A stretch of 64,000 nucleotides of DNA from Streptomyces eurocidicus (GCF_002891295.1 NZ_LGUI01000003.1:806001-870000); one strand, 5' to 3'; shown: positions 16,534-25,621, numbered from the stretch's first letter. Numbers and translations: made by a program. Notes: generated from the sequence alone by a model not told the origin.

Positions 16534-17831
16534 GCGCCCACGGAACGGCCGCCCTCCCCGGCGACCCGCCCGGCGGCCGCCGGGCCATGGCCGTCTGGGG
16601 CATCGGCGTCGCCGTCTACTTCGTCGCCATCATCTTCCGCACCAGCCTCGGAGTCGCCGGCCTCGACGCCGCCGAGCGCTTCCATATCAACGCCTCCGCG
16701 CTGTCCACCTTCTCCATACTCCAGCTGCTCGTCTACGCGGGCATGCAGATACCCGTCGGCCTGATGATCGACCGGCTGGGCACCAAGAAGGTCCTCGCGC
16801 TCGGCGTCGTCCTCTTCACCGCCGGGCAGTTCGCCTTCGGCCTCTCGCACTCCTACGGCACGGCCCTCGCCAGCCGCGCCCTCCTCGGCTGCGGCGACGC
16901 GATGACCTTCATCAGCGTCCTGCGGCTCGGCTCCCGCTGGTTCCCCGCCCGCCGCGGCCCGATGATCGCCCAGGTCGCGGCCCTCTTCGGGATGGCGGGC
17001 AACCTCGTCTCCACCGTCTTCCTCGCCCGGGTCCTGCACGGCGCGGGCTGGACCCGGACCTTCGCCGGCAGCGCCGGCGCCGGAGTCGTCGTCCTCGTCC
17101 TGATGCTCGTCTTCCTCAAGGACCACCCCGAGGGCCACGCGCCCGCCCCCGTCGCCCACTCCGGCCGCGGCTTCGTCCGCCGCCAGATCGCCCGCGCCTG
17201 GCGGGAGCCCGGCACCCGGCTCGGCATGTGGGTGCACTTCACCACCCAGTTCCCCATGCAGGTCTTCCTGCTGCTGTGGGGCATGCCCTTCCTCGTCGAG
17301 GCGCAGGGGCTGTCCCGGGACACCGCCGGACTGCTGCTCACCGTCGCCGTGCTCGCCAACATGGCCATCGGCCTCGTCTACGGGCAGGTCATCGGCCGCC
17401 ACCACGCCGCCCGGCTGCCCCTCGCCCTCGGCACCGTCGCCGCCACCGCGCTGATGTGGGCCGTCACCGTCTTCTGGCCCGGACACGCGCCGATGTGGGT
17501 GCTCGTCCTCCTCTGCGTCGTCCTCGGCACCTGCGGCCCGGCCTCGATGATCGGCTTCGACTTCGCCCGCCCGGCGAACCCGCCCGAGCGCCAGGGCACC
17601 GCCTCCGGCATCGTCAACATGGGCGGCTTCGTCGCCGGCATCGTCACGCTGTTCGCCGTGGGCCTGCTGCTCGACGCCACGGGCGACGACTACCGGATCG
17701 CCTTCGCCTCGGTGTTCGTCATGGAGGCGCTGGGGCTGTCGCAGATCCTCCGGCTGCGCACCCGCGCGCAGCGCCGCGAGGAGGAGCGGATCGTCGCTTC
17801 GAGAGTGGAGACGGTGCACGTGCCGGTGTGA
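16530..17831 (+). CDS. MFS transporter, probably anion/organic acid type
   Basis: A 433-residue integral membrane protein with about twelve hydrophobic segments. The MFS signature between helices 2 and 3 is visible as GLMIDRLGTKK. N-terminal FRTSLGVAGLDAAERF and the later MIGFDFARPANPPERQGTASGIVNMGGF match the ACS/GlpT-like and hexuronate-type MFS branch found beside FadR-type regulators. The start overlaps the GntR stop by four bases (ATGA), so the two are translationally coupled. The substrate is likely a small carboxylate or sugar acid by context; this is inference. The end carries a basic cytoplasmic tail. A Streptomyces intergenic repeat follows. Confidence 0.9.
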   Translation: MSAHGTAALPGDPPGGRRAMAVWGIGVAVYFVAIIFRTSLGVAGLDAAERFHINASALSTFSILQLLVYAGMQIPVGLMIDRLGTKKVLALGVVLFTAGQFAFGLSHSYGTALASRALLGCGDAMTFISVLRLGSRWFPARRGPMIAQVAALFGMAGNLVSTVFLARVLHGAGWTRTFAGSAGAGVVVLVLMLVFLKDHPEGHAPAPVAHSGRGFVRRQIARAWREPGTRLGMWVHFTTQFPMQVFLLLWGMPFLVEAQGLSRDTAGLLLTVAVLANMAIGLVYGQVIGRHHAARLPLALGTVAATALMWAVTVFWPGHAPMWVLVLLCVVLGTCGPASMIGFDFARPANPPERQGTASGIVNMGGFVAGIVTLFAVGLLLDATGDDYRIAFASVFVMEALGLSQILRLRTRAQRREEERIVASRVETVHVPV

Positions 17832-17845
17832 CGGTCCCCGGGGGC

Positions 17846-17985
17846 GCCTAAGCGCTCCGCTGGAAGTCCGGCGAGTCATCCGCGGGTGCGTCGTGGCTGG
17901 TCGCGCCCACGCGGCGGAGCCGCACCATGTCACAGCCCCGCGCCCTTCGGGCGCTGCCGAACCGCACCGGACTTCGCCGAACCGG
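17846..17985. repeat. Streptomyces-type intergenic repeat after the MFS gene
   Basis: The gap between convergent genes holds a run containing CGTCGTGGCTGGTCGCGCCC, GCGGCGGAGCCGCA and CACAGCCCCGCGCCC with several short inverted repeats (GCGCCCTTCGGGCGC). From memory this string is widespread between Streptomyces genes. It probably ends transcription from both sides. Confidence 0.6.
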
Positions 17986-17986
17986 C

Positions 17987-18817
17987 TCAGGACGTCACGG
18001 AGAACTCGCGGAGGATCGCCTCCGCGAGCCCCGGCTCACCCTCCCGCCTGACCCGGTCCCCGGCGCGCTCCGCCCGCACCCGCCCGCAGGCCAGCCGTGC
18101 GTACGTCTCCCAGTCCAGCGCCAGCGTCACCGTCGGCCCCAGCGACACATGGCTGTCGATCCGGGCCTGCCCCCGCTCGCCGACCCGCACGGTCCGCAGG
18201 AACTCCAGCGGGCCGTGCACGTCGAAGACCACCGCCGAACCCGGCGGTGCCCCGGCGTCCCGCGCCACGACCTTCGGCAGCGCGTCCAGCAGGAAGTCAC
18301 GGCTGATCACCGCGGCCGGCGAGTCCAGGTTCCCCGGCGCGCCCAGCGCGCGCCGCAGGTCCTGCTCGTGCGTCCATACGTCGAACACCCGGTAGCGCAA
18401 CGTCCGTTCCAGTGTGGTCTCCGTGCTGGTGCCCAGCGGCCAGCGGATCAGCGTCTGCGGGCTGCGCGTCTCGTTCCGCAGCTGCCGGCACCGCCTGATG
18501 ATCATCAGATCCAGTTCCGACCACATCTCCAGCGCCGTGTGACAGCGCCGCACATCGACCTGCACTTCCATATAGCGCGTGAACTCGTCGGTCACGTGGT
18601 AGAGATCGCGCGGCAGCGAGTGGATCGGCCGTGGCTCGCCCAGCATCTCGCTCTCCACGCCGATGATGTGCGAGACCACATCGCGCACCGACCAGCCGGG
18701 GCACTCGGTGGCCCGGTTCCAGTCGCTCTCGGCGAGTGGTCTCACCAACTCGAGGATCGCTTCGGCGGAGTGGGTCCAGGCGTCGATGGCGGGCTGCAGA
18801 CTGGGGTGGACGGTCAC
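17987..18817 (-). CDS. Maleylpyruvate isomerase/DinB-like mycothiol-dependent family protein
   Basis: A 276-residue protein with an N-terminal DinB-like four-helix domain. It has the family motif WNRATECPGWSVRDVVSHIIGVESEMLGEP, where the His-containing helix contributes to a metal site. A C-terminal MDMPI-type domain includes FDVWTHEQDLRRALG and a final SCP2-like region ending LILREF-type sequence. Relatives use mycothiol, the actinobacterial thiol, for isomerisation or transfer reactions; the actual substrate is unknown. GTG 18817 has GAGGGA four bases upstream. The ORF could be extended to 18868 but without support. It is divergent from the nitrilase gene with about 150 bases between. Confidence 0.82.
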   Translation of the reverse strand: MTVHPSLQPAIDAWTHSAEAILELVRPLAESDWNRATECPGWSVRDVVSHIIGVESEMLGEPRPIHSLPRDLYHVTDEFTRYMEVQVDVRRCHTALEMWSELDLMIIRRCRQLRNETRSPQTLIRWPLGTSTETTLERTLRYRVFDVWTHEQDLRRALGAPGNLDSPAAVISRDFLLDALPKVVARDAGAPPGSAVVFDVHGPLEFLRTVRVGERGQARIDSHVSLGPTVTLALDWETYARLACGRVRAERAGDRVRREGEPGLAEAILREFSVTS

Positions 18818-18968
18818 GGGATCCCTCGGGCGTTGCGTGCGTGCGCGGATGGGCTGCTCGTATGTCACTTGTCGCTGCGGGGCATGAGCTGTCTGGGTGC
18901 TCAGCAGTTAAGTTACGCTGCGGCAGGGCAGCCATGCAGTCGTTTCGGACGCGGAAAGTGGTGGTACT

Positions 18969-19751
18969 GTGCGCGTTTCCTTGATCCAGCTGGCGGTCGA
19001 CCCGGCCGAGCCGGTCGCCGCCCGCCGGGCCCGCGCCGCCCGCCTCGTCCGCGAACAGCGCGGGAGCGATCTGGTCGTCCTGCCCGAGCTGTGGCACATC
19101 GGCGCCTTCGCCTACGAGTCCTTCACCCGTGACGCCGAGACCGTCGAGGGGCCCACGGCCCGCGCCATGGCCGAGGCCGCGCGGGACGCCGGCGTCTGGC
19201 TGCACGCGGGCTCGATCGCCGAGCGCCCGGAGCCCGGCGGCCCGGTCTTCAACACCTCGCTCGTCCTCTCCCCGGCCGGTGAACTCGTCCGCACCTACCG
19301 CAAGATCCACCGCTTCGGCTTCGACCGGGGCGAGGCCGTCCTGATGTCCGCCGGCACCGAGATCGTCACCGTCGACCTGCCGGCGACCACGCTGGGCCTG
19401 GCCACCTGCTACGACCTCCGCTTCCCGGAGCTCTTCCGCGCCCTCGTCGACGAGGGCGCGACGACCCTGGTCGTCCCGGCCGGCTGGCCCGAGCGCCGCC
19501 GCGAGCACTGGAGCCTGCTCGCCCGCGCCCGCGCCGTCGAGAACCAGTCCTACGTCCTCGCGTGCGGCACCGCCGGCACCCACGCGGGCGTGCGGCAGGC
19601 CGGGCACAGCGTCGTCGTCGACCCCTGGGGCACGGTCCTCGCCGAGGCCGGCCCGGACGAGGAGGTCCTCACGGCGGAGCTCGACCCGGCCGAGGTGGCC
19701 AAGGTGCGCGAGGAGTTCCCGGCCCTGAAGGACCGAGTGCTGGGCCGATAG
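18969..19751 (+). CDS. Carbon-nitrogen hydrolase (nitrilase superfamily amidase)
   Basis: A 260-residue enzyme with the Glu-Lys-Cys catalytic triad: Glu in VVLPELWHIGAF, Lys in YRKIHRFGFD and Cys in LATCYDLRFPELF. A further conserved Glu-Asn pair is in RARAVENQSYV. The pattern is closest to Nit/omega-amidase-type members that hydrolyse deaminated glutathione or omega-amides, though substrate cannot be fixed by motif. The protein is complete and of normal length. GTG 18969 has GGAAAG seven bases upstream. The serine integrase gene begins 63 bases after its stop, so the 3' end of this gene could mark one side of an insertion. Confidence 0.88.
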   Translation: MRVSLIQLAVDPAEPVAARRARAARLVREQRGSDLVVLPELWHIGAFAYESFTRDAETVEGPTARAMAEAARDAGVWLHAGSIAERPEPGGPVFNTSLVLSPAGELVRTYRKIHRFGFDRGEAVLMSAGTEIVTVDLPATTLGLATCYDLRFPELFRALVDEGATTLVVPAGWPERRREHWSLLARARAVENQSYVLACGTAGTHAGVRQAGHSVVVDPWGTVLAEAGPDEEVLTAELDPAEVAKVREEFPALKDRVLGR

Positions 19752-19802
19752 GTCCACGTTCTCGGCTTCTGGATTTCCTGAACCAATGTGCGCACTCCTC
19801 GC

Positions 19803-19814
19803 TAGCGTGGGGGC
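19803..19814 (+). promoter_or_regulatory. Putative leaderless promoter of the integrase gene
   Basis: TAGCGT (19803-19808) is followed by exactly six bases and GTG 19815. This matches a -10 element of a leaderless transcript; no ribosome site with good spacing is present. Confidence 0.4.
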
Positions 19815-21371
19815 GTGCACCAACACGCCACCGCCGACCTGTACTTGCGCCTGTCCCTCAACAGGGAAGGCAAGACCGCGCTCGATCGCCAGGAAGCCGA
19901 CTGCCGGGCGTGGGCGGAGCGCAACGGACTGGCCGTCCGCAAGGTCCACATCGACCGCGGGCGTTCCGGCTACAAGAACGTCAGCCGCAAGGGGTTCGAC
20001 GCGGCGATCACAGCCGTCACGGCCGGAGTCGTGGGCGTTCTGGTCGTCTGGAAGCTCGACCGTCTGTCCCGCAAGGGCGTCGGCGAGGTCGGCAGAGCCC
20101 TGGACGACATAGGCCAGGTCGGCGGACGGCTGGTCTCCGTCATGGACGGCCTCGACACGAAGAACGACAGTGCCCGGGTCACCATCGCGATGCTGGCGGA
20201 ACTCGCGCGCGACGAGTCGCGCAATCTCGGGATGCGCGTAGGCAGCGCAAAGCGATACCTGCGGCAGCGGGGGCAGTGGATCGGTGGACAGCCGCCCTAC
20301 GGGCTCCTGACGGACCCGGAGACGAAGAAGCTCGTCCACGATCCCGAGACCGCCGTCTACGCCCGCCTGATCGCCGACGAAGCACTGTCCGGGAAGGCGC
20401 TCGTCCACATCGCCCGGCTGCTGAACGAGCACGGGGTGGAGTCGGCCCGTGGAGGCGAATGGAACTCGTCGAGCGTCATGCAACTCCTTCGCTCACCGGC
20501 CTTCGCCGGTCTCATGCCGCAGACCGAGTACGAGGAGCGGCCGGACGGGACACGCAAGTACATGAACCGGGTCTCTCCCTACCGGGACCCGGCGACCCTC
20601 GAAACCGTGAGCGTCGGCGAGGGGATCATCACAGGAGGGGAGCGCGAGCTCATCCTCCGCCAGCTCGAAGCGCGCACATTCCCTCTGGCGGGGAAGCGGC
20701 ACGGGCACAAGCAGGGGAAGTCCCTGCTCACCGGGATAGCGCGTTGTGGGCTCTGCGGGGCCAGGATGAGCAAGGCCGGCACGTCTTACCAGTGCTCCAG
20801 CCACCGGATGGGGCGAGGATGCTCCGGAGTCTCGGCTCGGGTGGAGAGCATCGACGACTACGTGACCCGGGCGTTCCTCTCCCGCCTGCCATCCCTGGAG
20901 CCCCAGGACCCGCTGCTCGCCGTGATCGCCGGTCGCCGGGCGCGGAGGGAGGACCCGGAGGTTTTCGCGAAGCGGGACGCGATCGAGGCGGAGATCGCGG
21001 ACGAGGGGGCTCGTCTGTCGGACCTGGAGGAGGCCGGGTACGTCCGTGGCGAGTTCACCGGCGCAGATGCGATCGACCGGTACAACCGGCTCGCCGGACG
21101 ACTTCGTAGCCGGATCGAGGGGCTACGCGCGGACCTCCTGCGGATGCCGACCCCTTCCGCGGACATCTCTCCGCTCCTGGACGCGGGCCTGCTGCGCGAA
21201 GCTTGGGCAGCCGACGACGCGGCCGGAAGGCGTGATCGCCTCGGCCTCGCGATCGATCGGGTGGAAGTCCGGCGAGGGCGGGTAGGCGTGCGGTTCGACG
21301 GCGACGAGCGCTGCCGGATCGTCTGGGCGGATCCCATGGCCGGGCGTGCCGACGGCGTCGTACGGCCGTGA
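19815..21371 (+). CDS. Large serine recombinase/integrase
   Basis: A 518-residue phage-type serine integrase. The N-terminal resolvase domain (about 1-150) starts LYLRLS with nucleophile Ser14 and contains WKLDRLSRKG, with further catalytic arginines around RDESRNLGMRVG. A recombinase domain follows (about 160-270, GQWIGGQPPYGLLTDPE..., SSVMQLLRSPAFAG), then a zinc ribbon (CGLCGARM to CSSHRMGRGCSG) and a C-terminal region with the usual coiled coil. Size agrees with Bxb1- and R4-class integrases. Codon use is less GC-biased than its neighbours, suggesting transfer. No excisionase, repressor or cargo gene is next to it: the flanking nitrilase and thioredoxin genes are intact chromosomal types. 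Confidence 0.95.
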   Translation: MHQHATADLYLRLSLNREGKTALDRQEADCRAWAERNGLAVRKVHIDRGRSGYKNVSRKGFDAAITAVTAGVVGVLVVWKLDRLSRKGVGEVGRALDDIGQVGGRLVSVMDGLDTKNDSARVTIAMLAELARDESRNLGMRVGSAKRYLRQRGQWIGGQPPYGLLTDPETKKLVHDPETAVYARLIADEALSGKALVHIARLLNEHGVESARGGEWNSSSVMQLLRSPAFAGLMPQTEYEERPDGTRKYMNRVSPYRDPATLETVSVGEGIITGGERELILRQLEARTFPLAGKRHGHKQGKSLLTGIARCGLCGARMSKAGTSYQCSSHRMGRGCSGVSARVESIDDYVTRAFLSRLPSLEPQDPLLAVIAGRRARREDPEVFAKRDAIEAEIADEGARLSDLEEAGYVRGEFTGADAIDRYNRLAGRLRSRIEGLRADLLRMPTPSADISPLLDAGLLREAWAADDAAGRRDRLGLAIDRVEVRRGRVGVRFDGDERCRIVWADPMAGRADGVVRP

Positions 21372-21405
21372 TGTGATGTTCATGGGTCAATGGCAAGCTT
21401 GAAAC

Positions 21406-23247
21406 ATGAACGATGCCGCCCCGGAGCCCACTCCCGCGCCCCGCCGTGCCCGTGTCCGTGCCCCCGAGCTGATCGGCAAGGGGGGCTGGATCAACACCGG
21501 TGGCAAGGATCTGAAGCTCGCCGACTTCCGAGGTCGCGTATTGATCTTGGATTTTTGGACGTTCTGCTGTGTGAACTGTCTGCATGTCCTGGACGAGCTG
21601 CGGGAGCTGGAGGAGAAGCACCGCGACACCGTTGTGATCATCGGTGTGCACTCCCCGAAGTTCGTCCACGAGGCCGAGCACCAGGCCGTCGTCGACGCCG
21701 TCGAGCGCTACGGCGTCCACCACCCGGTGCTCGACGACCCCGAGCTCGCGACCTGGAAGCAGTACGCCGTACGCGCCTGGCCCACGCTCGTCGTCATCGA
21801 CCCCGAGGGCTATGTCGTCGCCCAGCACGCCGGCGAGGGCCACGCCCACGCCCTGGCCGCGCTGGTCGCGGAGCTGGAGGCCGCGCACGAGGCCAAGGGC
21901 ACCCTCCGGCGCGGCGACGGCCCCTATGTGGCCCCCGAGCCCGAGGCCACCGACCTGCGCTTCCCCGGCAAGGCGCTGGCCCTGCCCGGCGGCGGTTTCC
22001 TCGTCTCCGACTCCACCCGCCACCAGCTCGTGGAGCTCGCCGCCGACGGCGAGACCGTCGTCCGCCGGATCGGCAGCGGTGAGCGCGGCCTCGGCCCCGA
22101 CGCCTTCAGCGAGCCCCAGGGCCTCGCGGCGCTCCCCGACGGCACGGTCGCCGTCGCCGACACCGTCAACCACGCCCTGCGCGCCTACGACCCGGCCACC
22201 GGCGCCGTCACCACCCTCGCCGGCACCGGCCGCCAGTGGATGCAGGGCCGTCCCACCGAGGGGCCCGCCCTCGACGTCGACCTCTCCTCCCCCTGGGACG
22301 TGGCCTGGTTCGCCGGCCGCCTCTGGATCGCCATGGCCGGTGTCCACCAGCTGTGGACGTACGACCCGGAGACCGGCACCGTCGAGGTCGCGGCCGGCAC
22401 CACCAACGAGGGCCTGGTCGACGGCCCGGCCGCCGAGGCATGGTTCGCCCAGCCGTCCGGACTGGCCGCGACCGAGGACCGGCTGTGGGTCGCCGACTCC
22501 GAGACCAGCGCGCTGCGCTACGTCGAGCGCGCCCCGGACGAGGACGGGGGCGGCTTCGTCGTCCGGACCGCCGTCGGCACCGGCCTCTTCGACTTCGGGC
22601 ACCGGGACGGCGCCGCGGACCAGGCGCTCTTCCAGCACCCGCTCGGCGTCACCGCCCTCCCCGACGGCTCGGTGGCCGTCTCCGACACCTACAACCACGC
22701 CCTGCGCCGCTACGACCCGGCCACCGGCGAGGTGACCACCCTCGCGACCGACCTGCGGGAGCCCTCGGACGCCGTGCTGGACGGCGACGACATCGTCGTC
22801 GTCGAGTCCGCCCGGCACCGGCTCACCCGGCTGCGCCTGCCGGAGGAGGCCGTCCGCGTCGAGTCCGTCGCCCACCGCACGCAGCGCGCCGCGACCGACA
22901 TCGCGCCCGGCCGGCTCCGCCTCGACGTCGTCTTCCAGGCCCCGGCGGGCCAGAAGCTCGACACCCGCTACGGGCCGTCGACGCGCCTCCTGGTCAGCTC
23001 CACCCCGCCGGAGCTCCTCGTGGAGGGCGCGGGGCCGGGCACGGACCTCGGGCGGGACCTGGTCCTCGCGGACGGGGTGACGTCGGGCGTGCTGCACGTG
23101 TCGGCGATGGCGGCGTCCTGCGACGACGACCCGGCGAACGAGTACCCCGCGTGCCATATGCACCAGCAGGACTGGGGGGTGCCGGTCCGGGTGACCGAGG
23201 GCGGCGCCGAGCGGCTGCCGCTGGTCCTGGCGGGGCTGGACGCGTAG
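21406..23247 (+). CDS. Thioredoxin-fold protein with NHL-repeat beta-propeller
   Basis: A 613-residue two-domain protein. The N-terminal thioredoxin/AhpC-TSA-like domain (about 20-165) has LILDFWTFCCVNCLHVLDEL, with CxxC reading CVNC, and SPKFVHEAEH. It is followed by NHL-type propeller repeats (for example FLVSDSTRHQLVELAADGET, VAVADTVNHALRAYDPATG and VAVSDTYNHALRRYDPATG) and a final beta-sandwich-like section with Cys-Asp residues (SCDDDPANEYPACHMHQQDW). The domain pair resembles bacterial NHLRC2-like proteins. No signal peptide is present, so it is probably cytosolic; a redox role is likely but its partner is unknown. ATG 21406 is only 34 bases after the integrase stop and has no strong ribosome site. 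Confidence 0.9.
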   Translation: MNDAAPEPTPAPRRARVRAPELIGKGGWINTGGKDLKLADFRGRVLILDFWTFCCVNCLHVLDELRELEEKHRDTVVIIGVHSPKFVHEAEHQAVVDAVERYGVHHPVLDDPELATWKQYAVRAWPTLVVIDPEGYVVAQHAGEGHAHALAALVAELEAAHEAKGTLRRGDGPYVAPEPEATDLRFPGKALALPGGGFLVSDSTRHQLVELAADGETVVRRIGSGERGLGPDAFSEPQGLAALPDGTVAVADTVNHALRAYDPATGAVTTLAGTGRQWMQGRPTEGPALDVDLSSPWDVAWFAGRLWIAMAGVHQLWTYDPETGTVEVAAGTTNEGLVDGPAAEAWFAQPSGLAATEDRLWVADSETSALRYVERAPDEDGGGFVVRTAVGTGLFDFGHRDGAADQALFQHPLGVTALPDGSVAVSDTYNHALRRYDPATGEVTTLATDLREPSDAVLDGDDIVVVESARHRLTRLRLPEEAVRVESVAHRTQRAATDIAPGRLRLDVVFQAPAGQKLDTRYGPSTRLLVSSTPPELLVEGAGPGTDLGRDLVLADGVTSGVLHVSAMAASCDDDPANEYPACHMHQQDWGVPVRVTEGGAERLPLVLAGLDA

Positions 23248-23287
23248 CCGGGGCGGCGGGTGCGGCGGCGTGCGGGTGCCGCTGCGC

Positions 23288-23395
23288 GGGGCCTTTTCCC
23301 CTACCCGCCCCTTCCCGAATGTCCTCAAGCTCCCCCGGCTACCGCTGGGAGGTGCCCCCGGACGGGCTGAAAATCAGCCCGTCCGGCGCTTGAGC
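23288..23395. repeat. Dispersed intergenic repeat, copy A, with terminator hairpin
   Basis: Contains CCCCTACCCGCCCCTTCCCG, TCCTCAAGCTCCCCC and a perfect 13-bp hairpin (arms 23358-23370 and 23374-23386, loop AAA). The same parts recur at about 42615-42780 and 57518-57690. It lies between convergent genes and can end both transcripts. Confidence 0.8.
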
Positions 23396-23423
23396 CCCGG
23401 GTCGGCCGGTCAGCGGGCCCGCG

Positions 23424-24101
23424 TCACCACTTGAGCGCGGGCGCCTGAGCGTCCTGCCAGTACGTGACGCGCGCGGAGTCGTCGACGGCGAGCGTCCCGC
23501 CGGGCAGGGCGACCGGGATCTGCCCGCCGACGCTGCCGCCGCCGTCGGCGCCCTGGAAGGAGACGGCGAGCTTCCGGGCCTTGCGGACGTTGCCGCCCGA
23601 GCCGTCGGCCGAGGAGGCCAGCACGCCCGCGTAGGCCGACGCGCCCGGCGCCAGTGTGACGACGGCCTGCGGCCTGCTCTCCTCGACGACGCCGGCCGTG
23701 GCCTGGTCCGCGTCGAAGCGGAGGAAGGGGAAGCCGTGTGCGACGCAGGGGGCTTTGGAGGTGTTGGTGGCCACCACGAGCAGGTGGTTCACCGGCGACG
23801 GGACGGACTTGGCCACCACCTTGACGGTGTCGGAGGTGCAGGCGGCCTTCCCGTCCTTGCCCGTCTTCGCCGCCTCGTTCTGCCCGTACTGCCCCTCCGC
23901 GCCGTTCTTCCCGGCTCCTCCGGCCTTGCCGTCCTGGGCGCCGTCCTGGTCCGTGACGGCGGAGTCCTCGGCCGCGGAGGAGTCGGCCTTCCCGCTGGTC
24001 CTGGCGCCCGAACCGTCGCCGCCGGCACAGCCGGTCAGGGTCAGGGCCGCCGCGGCGGTGAGCGCTGCTGCGGCGAGTCGCAGGCTGCGGGTACGAGTCA
24101 T
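23424..24101 (-). CDS. Lipoprotein with DUF4232 domain
   Basis: A 225-residue secreted lipoprotein. The signal peptide ends in the lipobox LTGC (Cys about residue 25), so the mature protein is lipid-anchored on the outside of the membrane. A Gly/Ser/Asp-rich linker leads to a beta-sandwich of the DUF4232 type, with CTSDTVKVVAKSVPSPVNHLLVVATNTSKAPCVAHGFPFLRF. The two cysteines probably form a disulfide. The domain ends with DSARVTYWQDAQAPALKW. DUF4232 proteins are abundant in Streptomyces and their role is unknown. Start, signal and length are consistent with the family. Confidence 0.88.
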   Translation of the reverse strand: MTRTRSLRLAAAALTAAAALTLTGCAGGDGSGARTSGKADSSAAEDSAVTDQDGAQDGKAGGAGKNGAEGQYGQNEAAKTGKDGKAACTSDTVKVVAKSVPSPVNHLLVVATNTSKAPCVAHGFPFLRFDADQATAGVVEESRPQAVVTLAPGASAYAGVLASSADGSGGNVRKARKLAVSFQGADGGGSVGGQIPVALPGGTLAVDDSARVTYWQDAQAPALKW

Positions 24102-24255
24102 GCTGGTTCCCCCGATGGGACGTCACTGGCGGTACCGGGCGGTACCCGTGGCACGGGCAGTGCGGAATACGGCAGGGATCATTCCGCACCTTGCCGCCGT
24201 ACGGCTAACGTTCCGGTGACGTTAGTCCTTCGGTTCGGTCCGAGGGGGCCGGCCC

Positions 24256-24304
24256 GCCCGAACAGGCCCGAACAGGCCGGAACGGGCCCGGGCCGGAACA
24301 GGCC
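24256..24304. repeat. Short degenerate direct repeats of CC(C/G)GAAC(A/G)GG
   Basis: Four copies of this ten-base string lie within about 50 bases between the lipoprotein start and the aminopeptidase stop. They may reflect local slippage; no function is evident. Confidence 0.5.
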
Positions 24305-24318
24305 AGGGCGGGACCGGG

Positions 24319-25605
24319 TCAGCCCTCCAGGAACGCCGTGAGCGCCGCCGCCAGCAGGAACGGGTCGTCCGCGCCGCACAGCTCCCGGGCGGAGTGCATG
24401 GAGAGGCAGGCGAGGCCGATGTCGATGGTGGCGATGCCGTGGCGCGCGGCGGTGATGGGCCCGATGGTGGTGCCGCAGGGCATCGCGTTGTGGGAGACGA
24501 AGTGCTGCCACGGCACGCCCGCGCGCTCGCACGCGGCGGCGAAGACCGCGCGCCCGCTGCCGTCCGTCGCGTACCGCTGATTGACGTTGACCTTCAGGAT
24601 GGGACCGCCGTTGGGCAGCGGGTGGTGCCCCGGCTCGTGGTGCTCCGCGTAGTTGGGGTGCACCGCGTGACCCATGTCGGAGGAGAGGCAGATCGTGCCG
24701 GCGAGGGCGCGGGCCTTGTCCTCGTACGTACCGCCCCGGGCGAAGACGGACCGCTCCAGCACATTGCCCAGGAGCGGGCCCTCCGCACCGGTGTCCGACT
24801 GGCTGCCGTTCTCCTCGTGGTCGAACGCGGCCAGCACCGGGATGTACGGGAGCTCGCCGGCGGTCGCGGCCGTCAGCGCGGCCGTACCGGCGTGCACGGA
24901 CAGCAGGTTGTCCAGGCGCGGCGCGGCGAGGAGCTCGCGGTCGCGGCCGAGGTAGGCGGGCGCCTCGACGCTGTGCACCATCAGGTCCCAGCCCGTGACG
25001 TCGTCGGCGGCCACGCCGGCCTCCTCCGCGACGAAGCGGATCAGGTCGCCCTCGCGCGGCTGCCCCAGGCCCCAGATGGGGGTCATGTGCCGCTGCTTGT
25101 CGAGCTTCAGGCCCTCGTTGACGCCCCGGTCGAGGTGGATGGCCAGCTGCGGCACGCGCAGCAGCGGGCGGTCGACGTTCACCAGGTGGTCGCTGCCGTC
25201 CCGCAGGGTGAGGCGGCCGGACAGGCCCAGGTCGCGGTCGAGCCAGGTGTTGAGCAGCGTGCCGCCGTAGAGCTCCACGGCGACCTGGCGCCAGCCGTGC
25301 GCGCCGGTGTCGGGCAGCGGCTTGACGCGCAGGTTCGGCGAGTCGGTGTGTGCGCCGATGATGCGGAACGGGGTGGCGGCGGTGGCGCCCTCGGGGACGT
25401 ACCAGGCGATGATCGCGCCGCCGCGGGTCAGGTACTTGCCGCCCGCCGACGCGTCCCACGCGTCGGTCTCGGCGATCCGGCGGAAGCCCGCCTTCTCCAG
25501 CCGGGCGGCCGTGTTGGCCACCGCGTGGTACGGCGAGGGGCTGGCGGCGAGGAAGGACATCAGGTCGTCGGTGTGGCCGCGGTCGAAGCGGTGCGCAGGG
25601 CTCAT
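24319..25605 (-). CDS. M18-family aminopeptidase (aspartyl aminopeptidase type)
   Basis: A 428-residue dizinc metallopeptidase of family M18, often named ApeB. Metal and active-site segments are IIGAHTDSPNLRVKP, RLDNLLSVHAGTAAL, AAFDHEENGSQS (the Glu-Glu pair), CLSSDMGHAVHPNY and SMHSARELCG at the end. It removes N-terminal acidic or neutral residues from peptides in the cytosol, as a dodecameric complex in known members. Length and motif order are complete. It lies downstream of the acyl-CoA dehydrogenase on the same strand, but a strong terminator separates them, so it has its own promoter in the 130-base gap. Confidence 0.94.
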   Translation of the reverse strand: MSPAHRFDRGHTDDLMSFLAASPSPYHAVANTAARLEKAGFRRIAETDAWDASAGGKYLTRGGAIIAWYVPEGATAATPFRIIGAHTDSPNLRVKPLPDTGAHGWRQVAVELYGGTLLNTWLDRDLGLSGRLTLRDGSDHLVNVDRPLLRVPQLAIHLDRGVNEGLKLDKQRHMTPIWGLGQPREGDLIRFVAEEAGVAADDVTGWDLMVHSVEAPAYLGRDRELLAAPRLDNLLSVHAGTAALTAATAGELPYIPVLAAFDHEENGSQSDTGAEGPLLGNVLERSVFARGGTYEDKARALAGTICLSSDMGHAVHPNYAEHHEPGHHPLPNGGPILKVNVNQRYATDGSGRAVFAAACERAGVPWQHFVSHNAMPCGTTIGPITAARHGIATIDIGLACLSMHSARELCGADDPFLLAAALTAFLEG

Positions 25606-25621
25606 GGCCTCAGGATAAGGA

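Noticed and set aside
19752..21405. Prophage or integrative element around the serine integrase
   Set aside because: Both neighbours are intact chromosomal-type genes within 65 bases; no phage, plasmid or excisionase gene and no convincing att repeats were seen.
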